A stretch of DNA of 64,000 nt. It comes from Dipylidium caninum. Lineage: Eukaryota; Platyhelminthes; Cestoda; Cyclophyllidea; Dipylidiidae. The DNA is taken from contig QEYB01001312.1 of NCBI GenBank assembly GCA_017562135.1, positions 496,001-560,000 on the forward strand, written 5' to 3'. Positions 28,001-37,800 of the stretch are shown one piece after another. The notes beneath the pieces are model-generated. The model saw only the letters and a program-made list of their open reading frames with translations. It searched no databases and was not told where the DNA came from. Position 1 is the stretch's first letter; every line of letters begins with the position of its first letter. The position numbers and the translations under genes were made by a program.

Positions 28001-31000
28001 TTGAATCAGTTGCGGCGCTTGCGGAGCCACTTGTTTAGTGGAATGGGTGGGCGGGTTGCGGGCGAAAAGGCTGCACTTTAGCAATGCCGATCGGAACAGG
28101 TGATCTTCGCCCGCATATCTGTCTGCTAAGGTCACCATCAACGGCTTAACCCACGTAGAAGGTGTTATTTGCCTCTCCTCCAACCATCCGCCCACTCTCC
28201 TTCCCTCCCCCTCCCCCACCTCTTCCCCACCTCCCGTCCTCCTTTTGCGTAAAACCGCGTTTCTCGCCCTCGCGAACTCCGCAGATGTGAACTTTACTGC
28301 ACATGTCGTATCACCTGCATTGCACGGCCGAAATTGCTTGCAGAGGAGTTGCAGTTATGCGAGATAAAACGGCCTTAACGGCGGGAGAGTATTTTTGGCT
28401 CATAATTGGGAGGCGAATTAAGTTGGGAGTTCAAAGGAAACGCTCAAGGTGGAAGGGGCGCTCGCAGTCCCGGCTGGTGCGGAGGAGGCGAAGGCTGACG
28501 CAATAACCGTCAAGTACTTCCAAACCACTTGGTATTTTTCTCCTCCGTCGGTGTCTGTCCACATACCAGCCAAAATCAGCCTTTCGCGCTTGCATCGGCT
28601 CCTCACAGGCGCTGCGTCTCCGCTCGGTGTGGGGCCTCGTGCCTGCAATAAACCTGTTTTAATACTCGCCAGCGGTGAACTCGACCCGACCTCAAAACCG
28701 CCAGGACTACCGGTGGTATGGACTGTATTCTCTCAGGCTAACATGACACTACGCGCACGAGGCTTTGAGAACTCCCTTATCGCATGTAGTTCACCGTTTC
28801 CGGCTGCTGTCAGAAGCGCGCACGGGCGGAGGGATCGCTCCGTTCCGAAGTGAAGGAGAACGTCATCACTGCACCAAAAGTGCACGAGTCACGTTCCCGG
28901 GGGCGTCATTCGTCCCCCCCCCTCCGACCCCTTAAAGATGCCCTTTGCAAAAAGCGGCCCATGTTTCCGCTCCTTGCCTCCTCCTCCGAAGAATCGCGCA
29001 TACTGTTGGCCCTCGGCGGACACGGCGCCACACTCCGCGCCGCCTTCAGACGCGCGATTCCCGGGTGGGAAGTGTGCAACTGTCGCGCGCGTATCATCGT
29101 CACGCCGGTGCTTTCCTAGGACTAACTCCAAACAGAAAAGTTGCCAACTCGTCAGGCGGTTTAGTGGGTCACCAAAGTCCTTTCAATGACCGATGGAACA
29201 AACAGCGTCGGCGGAACTTCCATCTCGCGACGTGGGGCCGCGACTTGGTACAGTTTGACCAGTTTAGCATAAGTTCATTCCCGCCTCCAAACATTCAATT
29301 CAACAAAAATCGGCGAAGAAGCTTAAGACTTCTGCCGGCGTGTGCCAAGTGGAAGACCTTGAGGGGAGGGGGAGGGGAGGGGTGCTGCAATCGCCTCGCT
29401 GTTGACTCTCCCCTCCTTGGAGAGGAGATGGACGCACGAACCTCGTCCCCATTTCTGGCGGCTGGACAGTTTATGGCCTGGAGGGAGCCCGAATAACTCG
29501 ACTGACGCAAAAGTCAACTTACCACTGGCCCCCGGCTAGCGAGGTACAAGCGAATTCATCCTCTCGACCTTCTAAGGATGCACCCGAGGGGACTTTATCG
29601 CCTGGTGCGGAGCTCGCGACGAACGAACGCCACCTCCACCCGTTCGTCGTGTCCACACTGTGCGCTTTTTTGCATCTTCTTCTCTTTTCTCTCCCCTGGA
29701 AGCAGTCGTGTTATCGACTTGGCCTGCTGTCGCAAAAACTTCCCATTCTCTACATTGCGGTCAGAACCGATCGGGTGACATATTAGATGGCCAAGCGGAC
29801 AGGATGTTCCCCTGTCGGTAGTCTTCAGCACACGTCGAGCGTTCCAAAGACCTTCTTCAGCCCGATAGTGGCTGGGCAGGGCGCCTTTGTGGCGCTTGAG
29901 TTGTCCCCGAGACCGTCGAAGAGCCCACGCGGTGTCGGTGAATCGGGCGAGAGTTTGGCTTACTCGTGTGGACAACGAGGCCTGAATGAGGCATGCTTGT
30001 GTAGCGCTGGCGGTCGTTGGTCGGTCAATTTGCGGACTGTGTGCTCTCTTCCCCAAATGAGGCTGAAATTTTTGCACTTCAGGCTCGCCTCCGACGTCGA
30101 TAACGGAGATGGTGACTCTTCGCGGTCAGACGAGCAAGGAGCAGACGCCTCAAACGCCACAGGCGCGCAAGTGGCCCTCCTTCACCATGCGCCGATCGGG
30201 CCGCCTCAGCTCCACGTCCTCCACCACCCTCGTGAACGCCGTCTGCACGCCCACCTCAACGCACGGCTCGCGCCTCCCGGGGGTGGGTGGCGGGGGCGGT
30301 GGCGGCAAGACGAAGCCCTCGACGCCCGCCGCAGGCGGCGGCTCCTGACCATTCTGGCGGGAGTCTGCTGCGCTCCTTCTCGGCGGAGAGACACCGGGTC
30401 ACGAACCTCCCCCTCGCCTGTACTGTGGACCCGGCTACGCCGACTGCTGCGTCGGTGGGCAGCCCGCAGAAGCCCCTCGTCGTGCGCTCCGCCAGCTCGC
30501 CCCAACGGAAGGCGTCCGAAGACGGCGGCAAGTGCAACACCGTGTCGGGGGCTGTCACCCGAGTCGACTCAGTTGAGGTGAGGTGGACGCGAATCAGTGC
30601 CTATTTTTAAGTTATTTGGCTATGCCGAGAAGAGGCATTACTTTGTCATCATTAGCCTACTCGGGCAGACGACATGCGGTGGCGACTGCCGACTAATCGG
30701 GGCAGCTTTGACGTCACCTGACTGCGATGAATTAAGTCGCTGCTCGTGAGCTCTGCGCCTTACGATCCAGACTGCGACACGTCGCGACGAAATGCCTCTC
30801 TCGAACACCCTGTTGACTGCGCTTTCCCGAGGTGGTTGGGGAGTCAGAGCCCTGTCGGGCGTCACTCTCCTCTCTCCCGCCTCAGGGCTGCCCTTCTGCA
30901 CAAGTCCCCATTGCGCCAGTGACCTCATCAAAATGGGTTAAGTGTTGACTGAAAGCCAACAGGCGCGACACCATCAGTCTATGGCGAATGGCGGCAGGCA

Positions 31001-34000
31001 GAACCCGCCCGGCCTGGCCAATGAGGTACCCGAACCCGCTGATTTTTGTCACCGCTTCTGTCCGCCTCGTCCACCTGGCAGCTTAGTAACTGCCGGTTTT
31101 GCCATTCCTCAACTCATTTAATTAGACGGAGCCAAGTGGGCATTCGCAGTGTTTCGAACAGCAGACGCCACTTAATGTTCCCTCTTTCCCCTCTCCCCAT
31201 TGGCCGATTTCTAGGTCGATCGGGGCAGAGATAGCATTTCTTGCCAGCTGATTGGCGATCGCGCCGATTGATTCACGCCGTTCTGTAGCTCCCAGACCAA
31301 TCAGGCTAAGTAGGTTTACCCGAGCCGACGCTTCCCTCACCAACTGTTCTCTGGCCCGCTTTAGGCCGCAGCCGACGCTTGGTGCGTTGGTATTGAGGAA
31401 GTGTGTTTACTAGCTGCCCCTCTTCTCATACTTCTTCATCCTCTGAAATGTTATTTTCGTCCAATGGTAGTGGCCAGGAGCCTCTGCTTTCCTCCCTCTT
31501 CGGCCTCTAACCCCTTTCGAGTGCTATTAAAACTAGCTAGACTCGCTCTCGGGTCTGGCCCCCTTGTCACCGTCATCTTCTCTCCGCCCGAGACGATGCG
31601 TAAAAATAGCCCTGCCAGTGCTCCAATCCCGTCGACGTCGACGTCGGCGTCGATGGTGGTGCTGACGCTGATAGTAATAATAATAATGATAATTTCCGCT
31701 GAGCCTGGCCAAAGTAGCCTCGTGCGCATTGGCGCGTGCCCTCAAGGTCGCTCTGGATGGAATTTGAGCCAGTGGCCGATTGATTGGCTGCTGCTCGTGT
31801 CGCGCTGCCACTGTCGCTGCTCGGGCTGAGGCCGTAGTTGGCATCGCCGCTGATTCGGCCTTCTCCCAGCCCACCGCCCACCGCCCACCTCCGCCGCCCC
31901 GTCTGAGTCCTGGCGCAGCGCGATCAAACATCCCACAAGCCCGCCACCTCGCGCGTGCAAACAAACAAACAAACGCTCATGTGCGCTGGAAATTCCCCCG
32001 CTGGCGGGCAGTCAACCACGAGGAGGCGTGAGTAGACCGGTCCGACTACTGAGACGCAGTGCATCCTCTGGAGCGCAGGATTGGGCAGCCATTTCGAGAC
32101 CGAATAAAGTTGGCCTTGATTTCTTGGGTCTAAAAATTTAGGGGAGTGGCCACCTCGGCAATTTCGGGGTTGCTAATGCAGCCTACGTGACTTTAAGCTG
32201 ACAGAGGAAACTTGGTTGAGCCGCGTTCCTCCAAGTCGCTGCCTCGATTTACCGAGCTCCAAAGGCGGTGCGCCTAGGAAATCTCACCAGTCCCTTTTAA
32301 TTCCCCGGCCTCAGTTCGCGTCGCACGACTGTCTCTGCGCTGCGGTCTGCGCGGCAGTTTCTCGGCTGCGTCTCGCTGAGGCCACAGCTGGCTGTCATTT
32401 GGCGGTGGGATGTGAATAGGCCGACACTCAGAACGGTTGCCTCGGGCGCAGGAGCATGCAGGGCTCCGGTGCACAAGCGACCCCGACGCAAAACCATCAT
32501 CGCCGTCGCGTTGAGAGGCTCTCGGTCGTGGCGCTTCCGCGGTCAAGTGCGGGGTTCTCAATTCGCCTTGGAGGAGGAGGAGGAGGAGGGGGGGGGGAAG
32601 GGCTGGACACGTCTGGCATAGTCGCATTTTGCATCTCGTCTCAGTGTGAAAACTCTTCCTCCTCCTACGAGTGTTTCTCAAAGCTTCTCTTCAAGGCCCA
32701 ACTGCGCCTCGAGTCGTCGTCGCCAGTAGCAGGCCGAGTGGTCGAATGCGTTGGGGTTTGGGACTCCTGCTGCCACACGACATCTCATCAGCGGTGGAGA
32801 AGACTCCTCTCCGGGCACCAACAGACGCGAGCGTTCATCCCTCCGCATACCGTCAGTCTTAGGTGGGACACCAGTCCACGTATACGCAATTGATGGAAGT
32901 CGACTTTCAGAATTCCCAAGACGAGACAAGTTTACTGCCATTCCCACCCGTTCCGGTAGGGCGTTCCTGTGTCCCACCTCTCTTATTTGTGGGGCTTAAC
33001 ACGGTCAGACTGCGGATGGGGAGGAGGAGGAGGAAGCGGAGAAGATGGAGGACGCCTTCCTCGGCCCTCATCGTGTACGCCTCGCATTTTAATGAGTGGC
33101 AAAGTCGACTATTCTTCGGTGACATTTCGTTGGCGATGCTCACCGTCTGCAACAACTCGTGTAGCCTCGTGTTTGCGAACGTATCGTTTGAAGTCGGCAG
33201 TCAACTTTCGTTTTGAGACTGTCTCCGAGTGGCCTGGGTCGCCCTTTGAGGTGTCCGCCAACCTTCGTGCGCCCTCTGAAACCAGTCCATTCAACTCCTC
33301 CCCATTTTTTCGCCTTTCCCTCCGCTAATCCTGTGCACCTTTCGTGTGAAGGGCCGCGTCACGACTGAACCCTAAGACCGTCTGGACGTCCACAGTGTCG
33401 CCGCTGAGGGAGCCTCGAGCACCGACCACAGCGGTCCACGCAAGTCGGTGGTCCGCGCCCTCTTAGCGCGCAGTGGGGCGCGTAGCTTGCGCCCAGAGCC
33501 TGGAAGGCGGTGTCGCAGAGGGTGGCCGTAGGACTGCTGACCTGCCGTTTTCCGGGCCGTCGCACTGCAGCCTCTGTTTCGTTCTCCAGCCGAGGCTAAA
33601 CTCCGTTCCACTCGGGTCTGGCTACTCCCGTCAAGTTTTTGCGTCGCGAGTCAAAGTCGCCACCTCGACGCTCATTTGTGTTTGTTCCCTGGGCGACGTT
33701 TGTTTCCTCAACACGAGCGTCGGTGCCGCAATCTTGGCGCGGTAGCTCTCATCTCAAAGCTAAAAATCGCCTGTCCCTGGGCCTGCCTGAGTGCGCAAAC
33801 ACTCCGACGCCTGTTGGGGTGGTCTGATGGTTGCGGCGAACAGGCAGGGTCGACTTGGGCTTCTGGCGGCGTTTCGGCTCCACTGAAAGCTCTCTTTCAC
33901 CTCCGATTTCAGTCCACGGGCTTGGATGCGCATCGAAATTCCGTGGGCTTCCAAAAGACGAAGAAGGCCTTCACGAACCTCTTCTTCGGCAAACATTCGA

Positions 34001-34239
34001 AGAAGGGCCGCAGTCCCGCCACCACCCCGACTTCCGGCGGTGGTGCTGCGTTGCCCCACTCGGCATGCCTCCGCCACCGCCACCGCCACCGCCGCAACCT
34101 CGCACCGATTCCTTGCCTCCGCCACACCCCACCCTCGCCGCTACCTTGTCCAACGCCTCGGACAACTCCTAGGCGGGCTGCGCAACCAAATGCTGTGTAC
34201 ATGCCGTCGTCGTCGTGGTCGTCCTCCCCTCGCCGCTAG
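6124..34239 (+). CDS. Dbl-family Rho guanine nucleotide exchange factor (DH-PH protein), six coding exons
   Basis: This protein would catalyse GDP release from a Rho-family GTPase. Coding exons: 6124-7005, 15186-15785, 19342-19702, 30083-30282, 30335-30577 and 33913-34239. Intron phases are 0, 0, 1, 0, 0, and the spliced frame is 2613 nt (870 residues) with no internal stop. Residues 80-300 form the DH domain; 305-600 form a PH domain stretched by two low-complexity insertions; the rest is a basic, Ser/Pro/Thr-rich tail. The DH-PH junction (IDGFPGVITALG) matches the Dbl/Dbs/Trio/PLEKHG4 group best, where the linker reads like GY.G.L..LG. No spectrin, CRAL-TRIO or SH3 domain is visible, so either exons upstream are outside or unseen, or this is a short form. 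Which Rho protein is the substrate cannot be told. Sure of family; less sure of subfamily and of the last three exons. Confidence 0.85.
8441..8466. repeat. (CT)8(GT)n compound dinucleotide microsatellite
   Basis: A run of CT units passes directly into GT units, inside RhoGEF intron 1. Confidence 0.9.
9575..9597. repeat. (CTT)n microsatellite
   Basis: About seven tandem CTT units in RhoGEF intron 1; read on the minus strand this is the source of a spurious poly-Lys/poly-Glu frame. Confidence 0.9.
13935..13948. repeat. C14 homopolymer
   Basis: Fourteen consecutive C in RhoGEF intron 1; the true length may differ because such runs are hard to sequence. Confidence 0.85.
15186..15785 (+). CDS. 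RhoGEF exon 2: end of DH, first half of the PH domain
   Basis: After acceptor CTCACGCAG the frame opens AARIDGFPGVITALGTLRIRGDLLVAS, given here only to about position 27 of the exon; the core IDGFPG..TALG motif is the DH-PH linker and the following segment is PH strand 1. Residues 323-442 are a Ser/Ala/Pro-rich insertion with a PPPPPP stretch. The PH core resumes at about 448-464 with SRLFLFDRMLLVTEEVK, the strand 3-4 motif. The exon ends MRFE before GTGAGT at 15786, phase 0. The first PH strand joins the exon 1 end (IPKDTQLILE) exactly where other Dbl proteins join DH to PH, which supports the splice. Confidence 0.92.
15786..19341 (+). other. RhoGEF intron 2 (3.6 kb)
   Basis: GTGAGT at 15786 to TCTCTCGCAG at 19341, phase 0. 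A short (GTCT)n run lies at 15799-15822, immediately after the donor. I see no gene within it. Confidence 0.85.
15799..15822. repeat. (GTCT)n tetranucleotide repeat
   Basis: Imperfect GTCT/GCCT units begin 13 bases after a splice donor in RhoGEF intron 2. Confidence 0.8.
19342..19702 (+). CDS. RhoGEF exon 3: second half of the PH domain
   Basis: The exon opens PHWFMCTF in phase 0, follows with a Gly/Thr/Ser-rich insertion (about residues 503-540), then gives the last PH strands (DLRFALWD, DVIYIIDPQ) and the C-terminal PH helix SAWVVHLRDIQRMQQQLL (about 581-598) with its conserved Trp. The donor is taken as TGGG before GTGCGT at 19703, phase 1, because that fits the acceptor at 30082. Another GT at 19707 is possible but does not keep the frame. 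Confidence 0.9.
20614..20643. repeat. (CATC)n tetranucleotide repeat with a GCCC tail
   Basis: About five CATC units followed by GCCC-like units, in RhoGEF intron 3. Confidence 0.85.
21256..21293. repeat. (TGCCC)n pentanucleotide repeat
   Basis: About five perfect TGCCC units ending in CCCGCC units, in RhoGEF intron 3. The minus strand is G-rich. Confidence 0.85.
24180..24763 (-). CDS. candidate minus-strand exon inside RhoGEF intron 3, unknown product
   Basis: An open frame of about 190 codons reads as a basic, Ser/Asn-rich chain (KRSRLPRREGEHPNP, a run of Asn/Ser, then STKKADRGSMTTKRGKM and SRKSLPDVSE). Unlike the shadow frames around it, it lies in a patch of lower GC, and its composition is that of a disordered protein segment. 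It begins after an in-frame TAA and a possible acceptor (GGAGTAG). A donor is not clear; CTAG before GTGTCA near 24380 is one weak option. No domain is recognised. It could equally be a chance frame. Confidence 0.25.
30083..30282 (+). CDS. RhoGEF exon 4a: basic Ser/Thr-rich tail
   Basis: The acceptor TTTTTGCACTTCAG at 30082 gives two bases that complete a Gly codon with exon 3. The frame then reads SPPTSITEMV and on to a Lys/Arg/Ser-rich stretch with KWPSFTMRRSGRLSS, typical of a disordered tail with possible kinase sites. It ends CCG GGG before GTGGGT at 30283, phase 0. Without that splice the frame stops at TGA 30346-30348. No domain is seen. Confidence 0.68.
30283..30334 (+). other. putative 52-nt intron in the RhoGEF tail
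   Basis: It begins GTGGGT and ends CCGCCGCAG. Removing it joins the first frame to the downstream frame in phase 0 and avoids the stop at 30346. It is very G-rich at its 5' end and lacks a long pyrimidine tract. The alternative is a single-base indel in the G runs. Confidence 0.5.
30335..30577 (+). CDS. RhoGEF exon 4b: Ser/Pro-rich tail
   Basis: The frame reads AAAPDHSGGSLLRSFSAERH and continues for 81 codons, with repeated Ser-Pro and Arg-x-x-Ser sites (QKPLVVRSASSPQRKASEDGG), to SVE before GTGAGG at 30578, phase 0. The donor is good. No domain is seen; a phosphorylated regulatory tail is my inference. Confidence 0.68.
30578..33912 (+). other. RhoGEF intron 4 (3.3 kb)
   Basis: GTGAGG at 30578 to CCGATTTCAG at 33912, phase 0. 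It is GC-rich, contains an inverted pair of CCAAT motifs at 31248-31304 and short (TAA)n and (CAAA)n runs at about 31673-31690 and 31959-31973. No nested gene is supported. Confidence 0.7.
33913..34239 (+). CDS. RhoGEF terminal exon: basic C terminus
   Basis: After the acceptor the frame reads STGLDAHRNSVGFQ, then a Lys-rich motif KKAFTNLFFGKHSKKGRSP, and keeps open to TAG at 34237-34239. The last 60 residues are His/Arg/Pro-rich and come from a (CCGCCA)n-like run at about 34069-34098. In the neighbouring frame the same DNA reads as poly-Pro followed by QPRTDSLPPPHPT and stops at 34170-34172, which looks more like a natural C terminus, so a base may be missing just upstream. No polyadenylation signal was found nearby. 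Confidence 0.62.
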   Translation, partial: STGLDAHRNSVGFQKTKKAFTNLFFGKHSKKGRSPATTPTSGGGAALPHSACLRHRHRHRRNLAPIPCLRHTPPSPLPCPTPRTTPRRAAQPNAVYMPSSSWSSSPRR

Positions 34240-34337
34240 CATAGCTCCCCGCCCTGTACATAGTCCCGCCAGCCCGCCGTCCTGTCCTCTGGTTCGCTTT
34301 CCGCGTTTCGCCAGCCTGGTCTATTTTTGTATTCATA

Positions 34338-34378
34338 TCTCGCTCTTTCTCTTTCTCTCTCCTCTCTCTCTCTCTCTC
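34338..34378. repeat. CT-rich pyrimidine tract
   Basis: Imperfect CTTT and CT units about 100 bases after the RhoGEF stop codon, probably in or near the 3' untranslated region. Confidence 0.8.
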
Positions 34379-34798
34379 GCATCTACCGACTAACGGAATC
34401 CAGGCAGTAGCTGTCTCATCGAGGAAGGCTGAGGGCGCGCCCGTCTCCCCTGTCCCCTCCCGCCCGGCGCCCGTGAAGTGGGCCACTTCTCTGCCATCGC
34501 GATGACACCCTCGCTTCCACCTTGCCGACCCTTCGTCGACCGTTCTCCCCTCCTCCCCTGTCGTCACCCTTGCTGCTAGACTTCGCTACTCCTGATGGCG
34601 GGCTTTACTCGCGTCCTGCGCGGACTTTGCGAGGCCCGTTACTTTAACCTCTATCTACCTGTCTCTCACTAAACAGTTATTTTTTTGTTTTTGCCTTTAC
34701 GGTGCCCTGAATGTAACTACTATCGTGCAAATACTAACGCATTTCATGTTGCCCGGGGACTCTTCTCTTCCACGTCTGAGGCATCGAGGGTTGGGGCC

Positions 34799-34820
34799 GG
34801 GGCGGGCGGGCGGGCGGGCG
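34799..34820 (+). repeat. (GGGC)n run with G-quadruplex pattern
   Basis: Five closely spaced GGG blocks separated by single C bases meet the usual four-run quadruplex pattern. Confidence 0.75.
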
Positions 34821-37800
34821 ACTCGCAAGGCTGCCGGGAGGTCGGTGGCAGGCGCTGTGTGTCTCATCGTGCACTCCACTGCAGCCGACGTCCTCGGTCT
34901 GGTCGTAATCGGCCACGGTGGAGGTAGCGGAACGAAGTGTGTCAGGGTGGGCAGGCAAGCGGGCGGACCGAATGTCGGCAAATCACGTAGTGGGCTTGCA
35001 TTTGCCTCGCAGAGGAGCCGACGCGTGGGCAGCTCGCTCGGTGGTGGATGCCCGACGAAAGTGGTTCGCAGGAGCGACTTCGAGCGCCCGTCGGCGCCCG
35101 CATGCCATGCCATGCTTGGAACAAGCAGCTTCACGCTGTTCAGCGGGTAGACTTGTGGATCCTCCGAAATGTCGCCATAACGTCGAAAGTAACTATCGAG
35201 AGGCGCCGTGGAATGGCGCATTGGCTCCTCGTTGAGGCCACCGGGTCTCCTGCCGGGTGCTCCAGGAGTCTGACTACTCTCCTCTTCCACGTTCTCGCCC
35301 GCCCGACGTCGGCATCTCGATGCGGTGAGGTAACGCGGAGGAACTCCCTGCCCCGACCCGCGGTGGAGGTCCCCGTCGGCTTTTTCCCCTTCGTTCATCC
35401 ATGGGTCGAGTCATGCACACATGAAAGCGGGTCCTGGAACACTTCAAAGTGCGGGAATTCTGTGCAAATGCTGCCATGCCCTTCCTCAGTCGACTAACGA
35501 TTCGCAGATGTTTTCAAGGCGGGTGAAACGGTTGAGAAACTCGGAGGACATCGCGTTGCCGTGTTATCGCCGATGGGGCGCAACCAAGGGGCTCCTCACA
35601 ACTTCGGGAGGTGGTTGGCGGCTGCGTGGCGAGGGGAAAGGGCGCAGATTAGCACGCTTATAGCTGTTCACCGAGGACCCGGTCGAGCCCTTGTGGATGG
35701 ACAAGGTGGACGCACTCGCCCCGCCGGCCGTACTACTTCAAGAAAATTCCACTGCCTTAACAAATCCCTTTGCCTGTCGGCGCCTCCAAAGCAGTAGTCG
35801 CAGCTGTGAAAGGCCACGTGACGCGCGCTGGAGCGGAAGAGAGTCGGTGCTGGCTCTCGCCCGGGTCAGGGGCCCCCAAAATGCCAGCGTTTCCTCCTCC
35901 CCACGGGTGTGGCTTGCCAGCCCACCTAGAATTCGAGGACCGTCACGAGGCCTCGGGGAGGAGTTTTGCTTCCTCGTTTGCTACACTTAAATGTAGGAGA
36001 GTATATTTCTAACGTGAAGGAAATGGTTGACGATCTGATCCTGTCGCCTTTTCTGGCGAAGGTGCGACTGACAGGCCGCGGCGCTCAACGGGTGAATGTT
36101 CGCTCGATGAGCACCCCGACTATGGCTGCTCCGGACACGAGGCGGGCATGTACGGCCCGCGGCAGTCGACAGGTGGGCCACTTTCACCGTCCAGCCGCTC
36201 CCCCCTCCCTCCTTTCCGCTCCGAGTCGCGGGATTTCGCCTCCAAGGAACGCCGGTCGCTCGTCGGCCTCGGAGCGCGATGAGGCACCGGCGGCGCCTCG
36301 GCCTGGAGACGGGGAGGTTGGGGAGCTGGTGTTCCGCTCCTGCGCCCTGCCCGCGCCCCCCAACCATCCGTGGTGGCGGCGCTGCCATTTCCGTACAGGA
36401 TTCGTCCCCTCCGTCGCGGGAGCGTCTAATTTTGGGTTTCCCGGCGTGTGTTTTATTGACGCGACTCTTCTGTCGCTGTCTCTTCACCGCGGCGTTCTAT
36501 TCAGGCCATCTTTTAAAGTCTCCTTCTTAGATCCACAGTTAAATTCATGCGTCTCCAATCATTTGCGAGGCGCCGCACGTCAGAACGCTGCGACCGCACG
36601 AGGATACACCTTCGACTGAGGAGAGCATCGAGTCTGCGTCGCCGCCTCGTTGCTCCTCCGCAATTTGAAGGCACCGCAGCCCAACTATGACACGAGATCG
36701 CGCGTCCTCTCTCCGCCTCACCTCCCGAGAGACTCTCCACTCCCCGCTCCGCTCCCTTCCCCTCCGAACGGTAGCCCCGGGAGCACTGCCGGGCAAAGGT
36801 GGTCGGCGAGCTTTGGACTAGTCCACCTGCACAGCGTGGCTTGTACATGCTTGTGCGTGCGTTTGGCACGATGATTATTTCCATTTATTCCAGTGAATGC
36901 CCATTGTGGACGTCCACTGGGCAGCAGACGGCAAGGCGCCATGGCAACCCTTCGCGGTTGCATTGAGACCGTCTGTTGACTGCGCACTGGCCGCGTAATA
37001 CTCCCCGCGCCGTGGCGCTGCGCTGGGATTTGGGGGCCGCCGGAGACCTTCTCGCCATGCGGCTGGAGGAAGACCCAGACATGGGCCGCTCGGTGCCCTC
37101 CGCGCGACTACCCGCAACTCCTCTCGGACACTTTGGCAGCCGTCCGATTACAGCGAATCGAGGAACCGTTTGTCATTTTGCAGAGGATACTTCCTTCTAA
37201 CTTTAAAGTATCATCATCGAGTGGCGTCAATTAGCACCCTTTGTAGCGGTCTGAGGGGTTTAGCAGGAAAAATGGTTTTGCGCTTAGGGAAAGTGTGATG
37301 TGGCTTTAATGTAGTGTGGAGATGAGGGAGGACGCCGCCGACGTGTGGGCGGCGCCAGCCGAGCGAGTTCGGCTGACTGCGGCCCCCGAACGTGGGTCGG
37401 CGGACCAGCTTATTCCCCATCCCCCGTCTCGAACGCCAAGCCGGAGAGGGTCGAGGCCCCCCACTTTCCCGAATATTCCTGCAGCCAACTGGCCACAAGA
37501 CCCTCGGAACCCCGAGACGGGTTTGCGGCCGGGTGCTGGTCAAAAATGTTGCCCCTCGAAGGGGCAAACTGACATCCCCGAAACGCGTGGAAAACGTTGG
37601 GAAAAGCATTGGCCGCGGCGGGGCGAGCGTGCAAACAGACACGCCGTTCACGCCCTGCTCACCGTCCGTCCGCGACGGCATGCATTCCTCGCTCCGGCGT
37701 GCAGACCGGTCCCAAATTGGTTAAAGGAGAGGAATTCCGCCCGGGCGCAATGAGGCGCTGGACGGGAGGCGGCGCCTCGCGCATCGGCTTATCAGGCGGT

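Larger units (their letters stand above)
19703..30082 (+). other. RhoGEF intron 3 (10.4 kb)
   Basis: GTGCGT at 19703 to TTGCACTTCAG at 30082, phase 1. It is GC-rich apart from a lower-GC patch near 24300-24560, where a minus-strand candidate exon lies. Repeats sit at 20614-20643 and 21256-21293. No other nested gene is supported. Confidence 0.65.

Noticed and set aside
29787..30581. 264-codon open frame over the RhoGEF tail exons
   Set aside because: It is out of phase with the exon 3 donor and Arg/Pro/His-rich, as expected of a shadow of the coding frames.
35966..36619. 217-codon plus-strand open frame
   Set aside because: There is no domain, and the opposite strand is equally open; expected where stops are rare.
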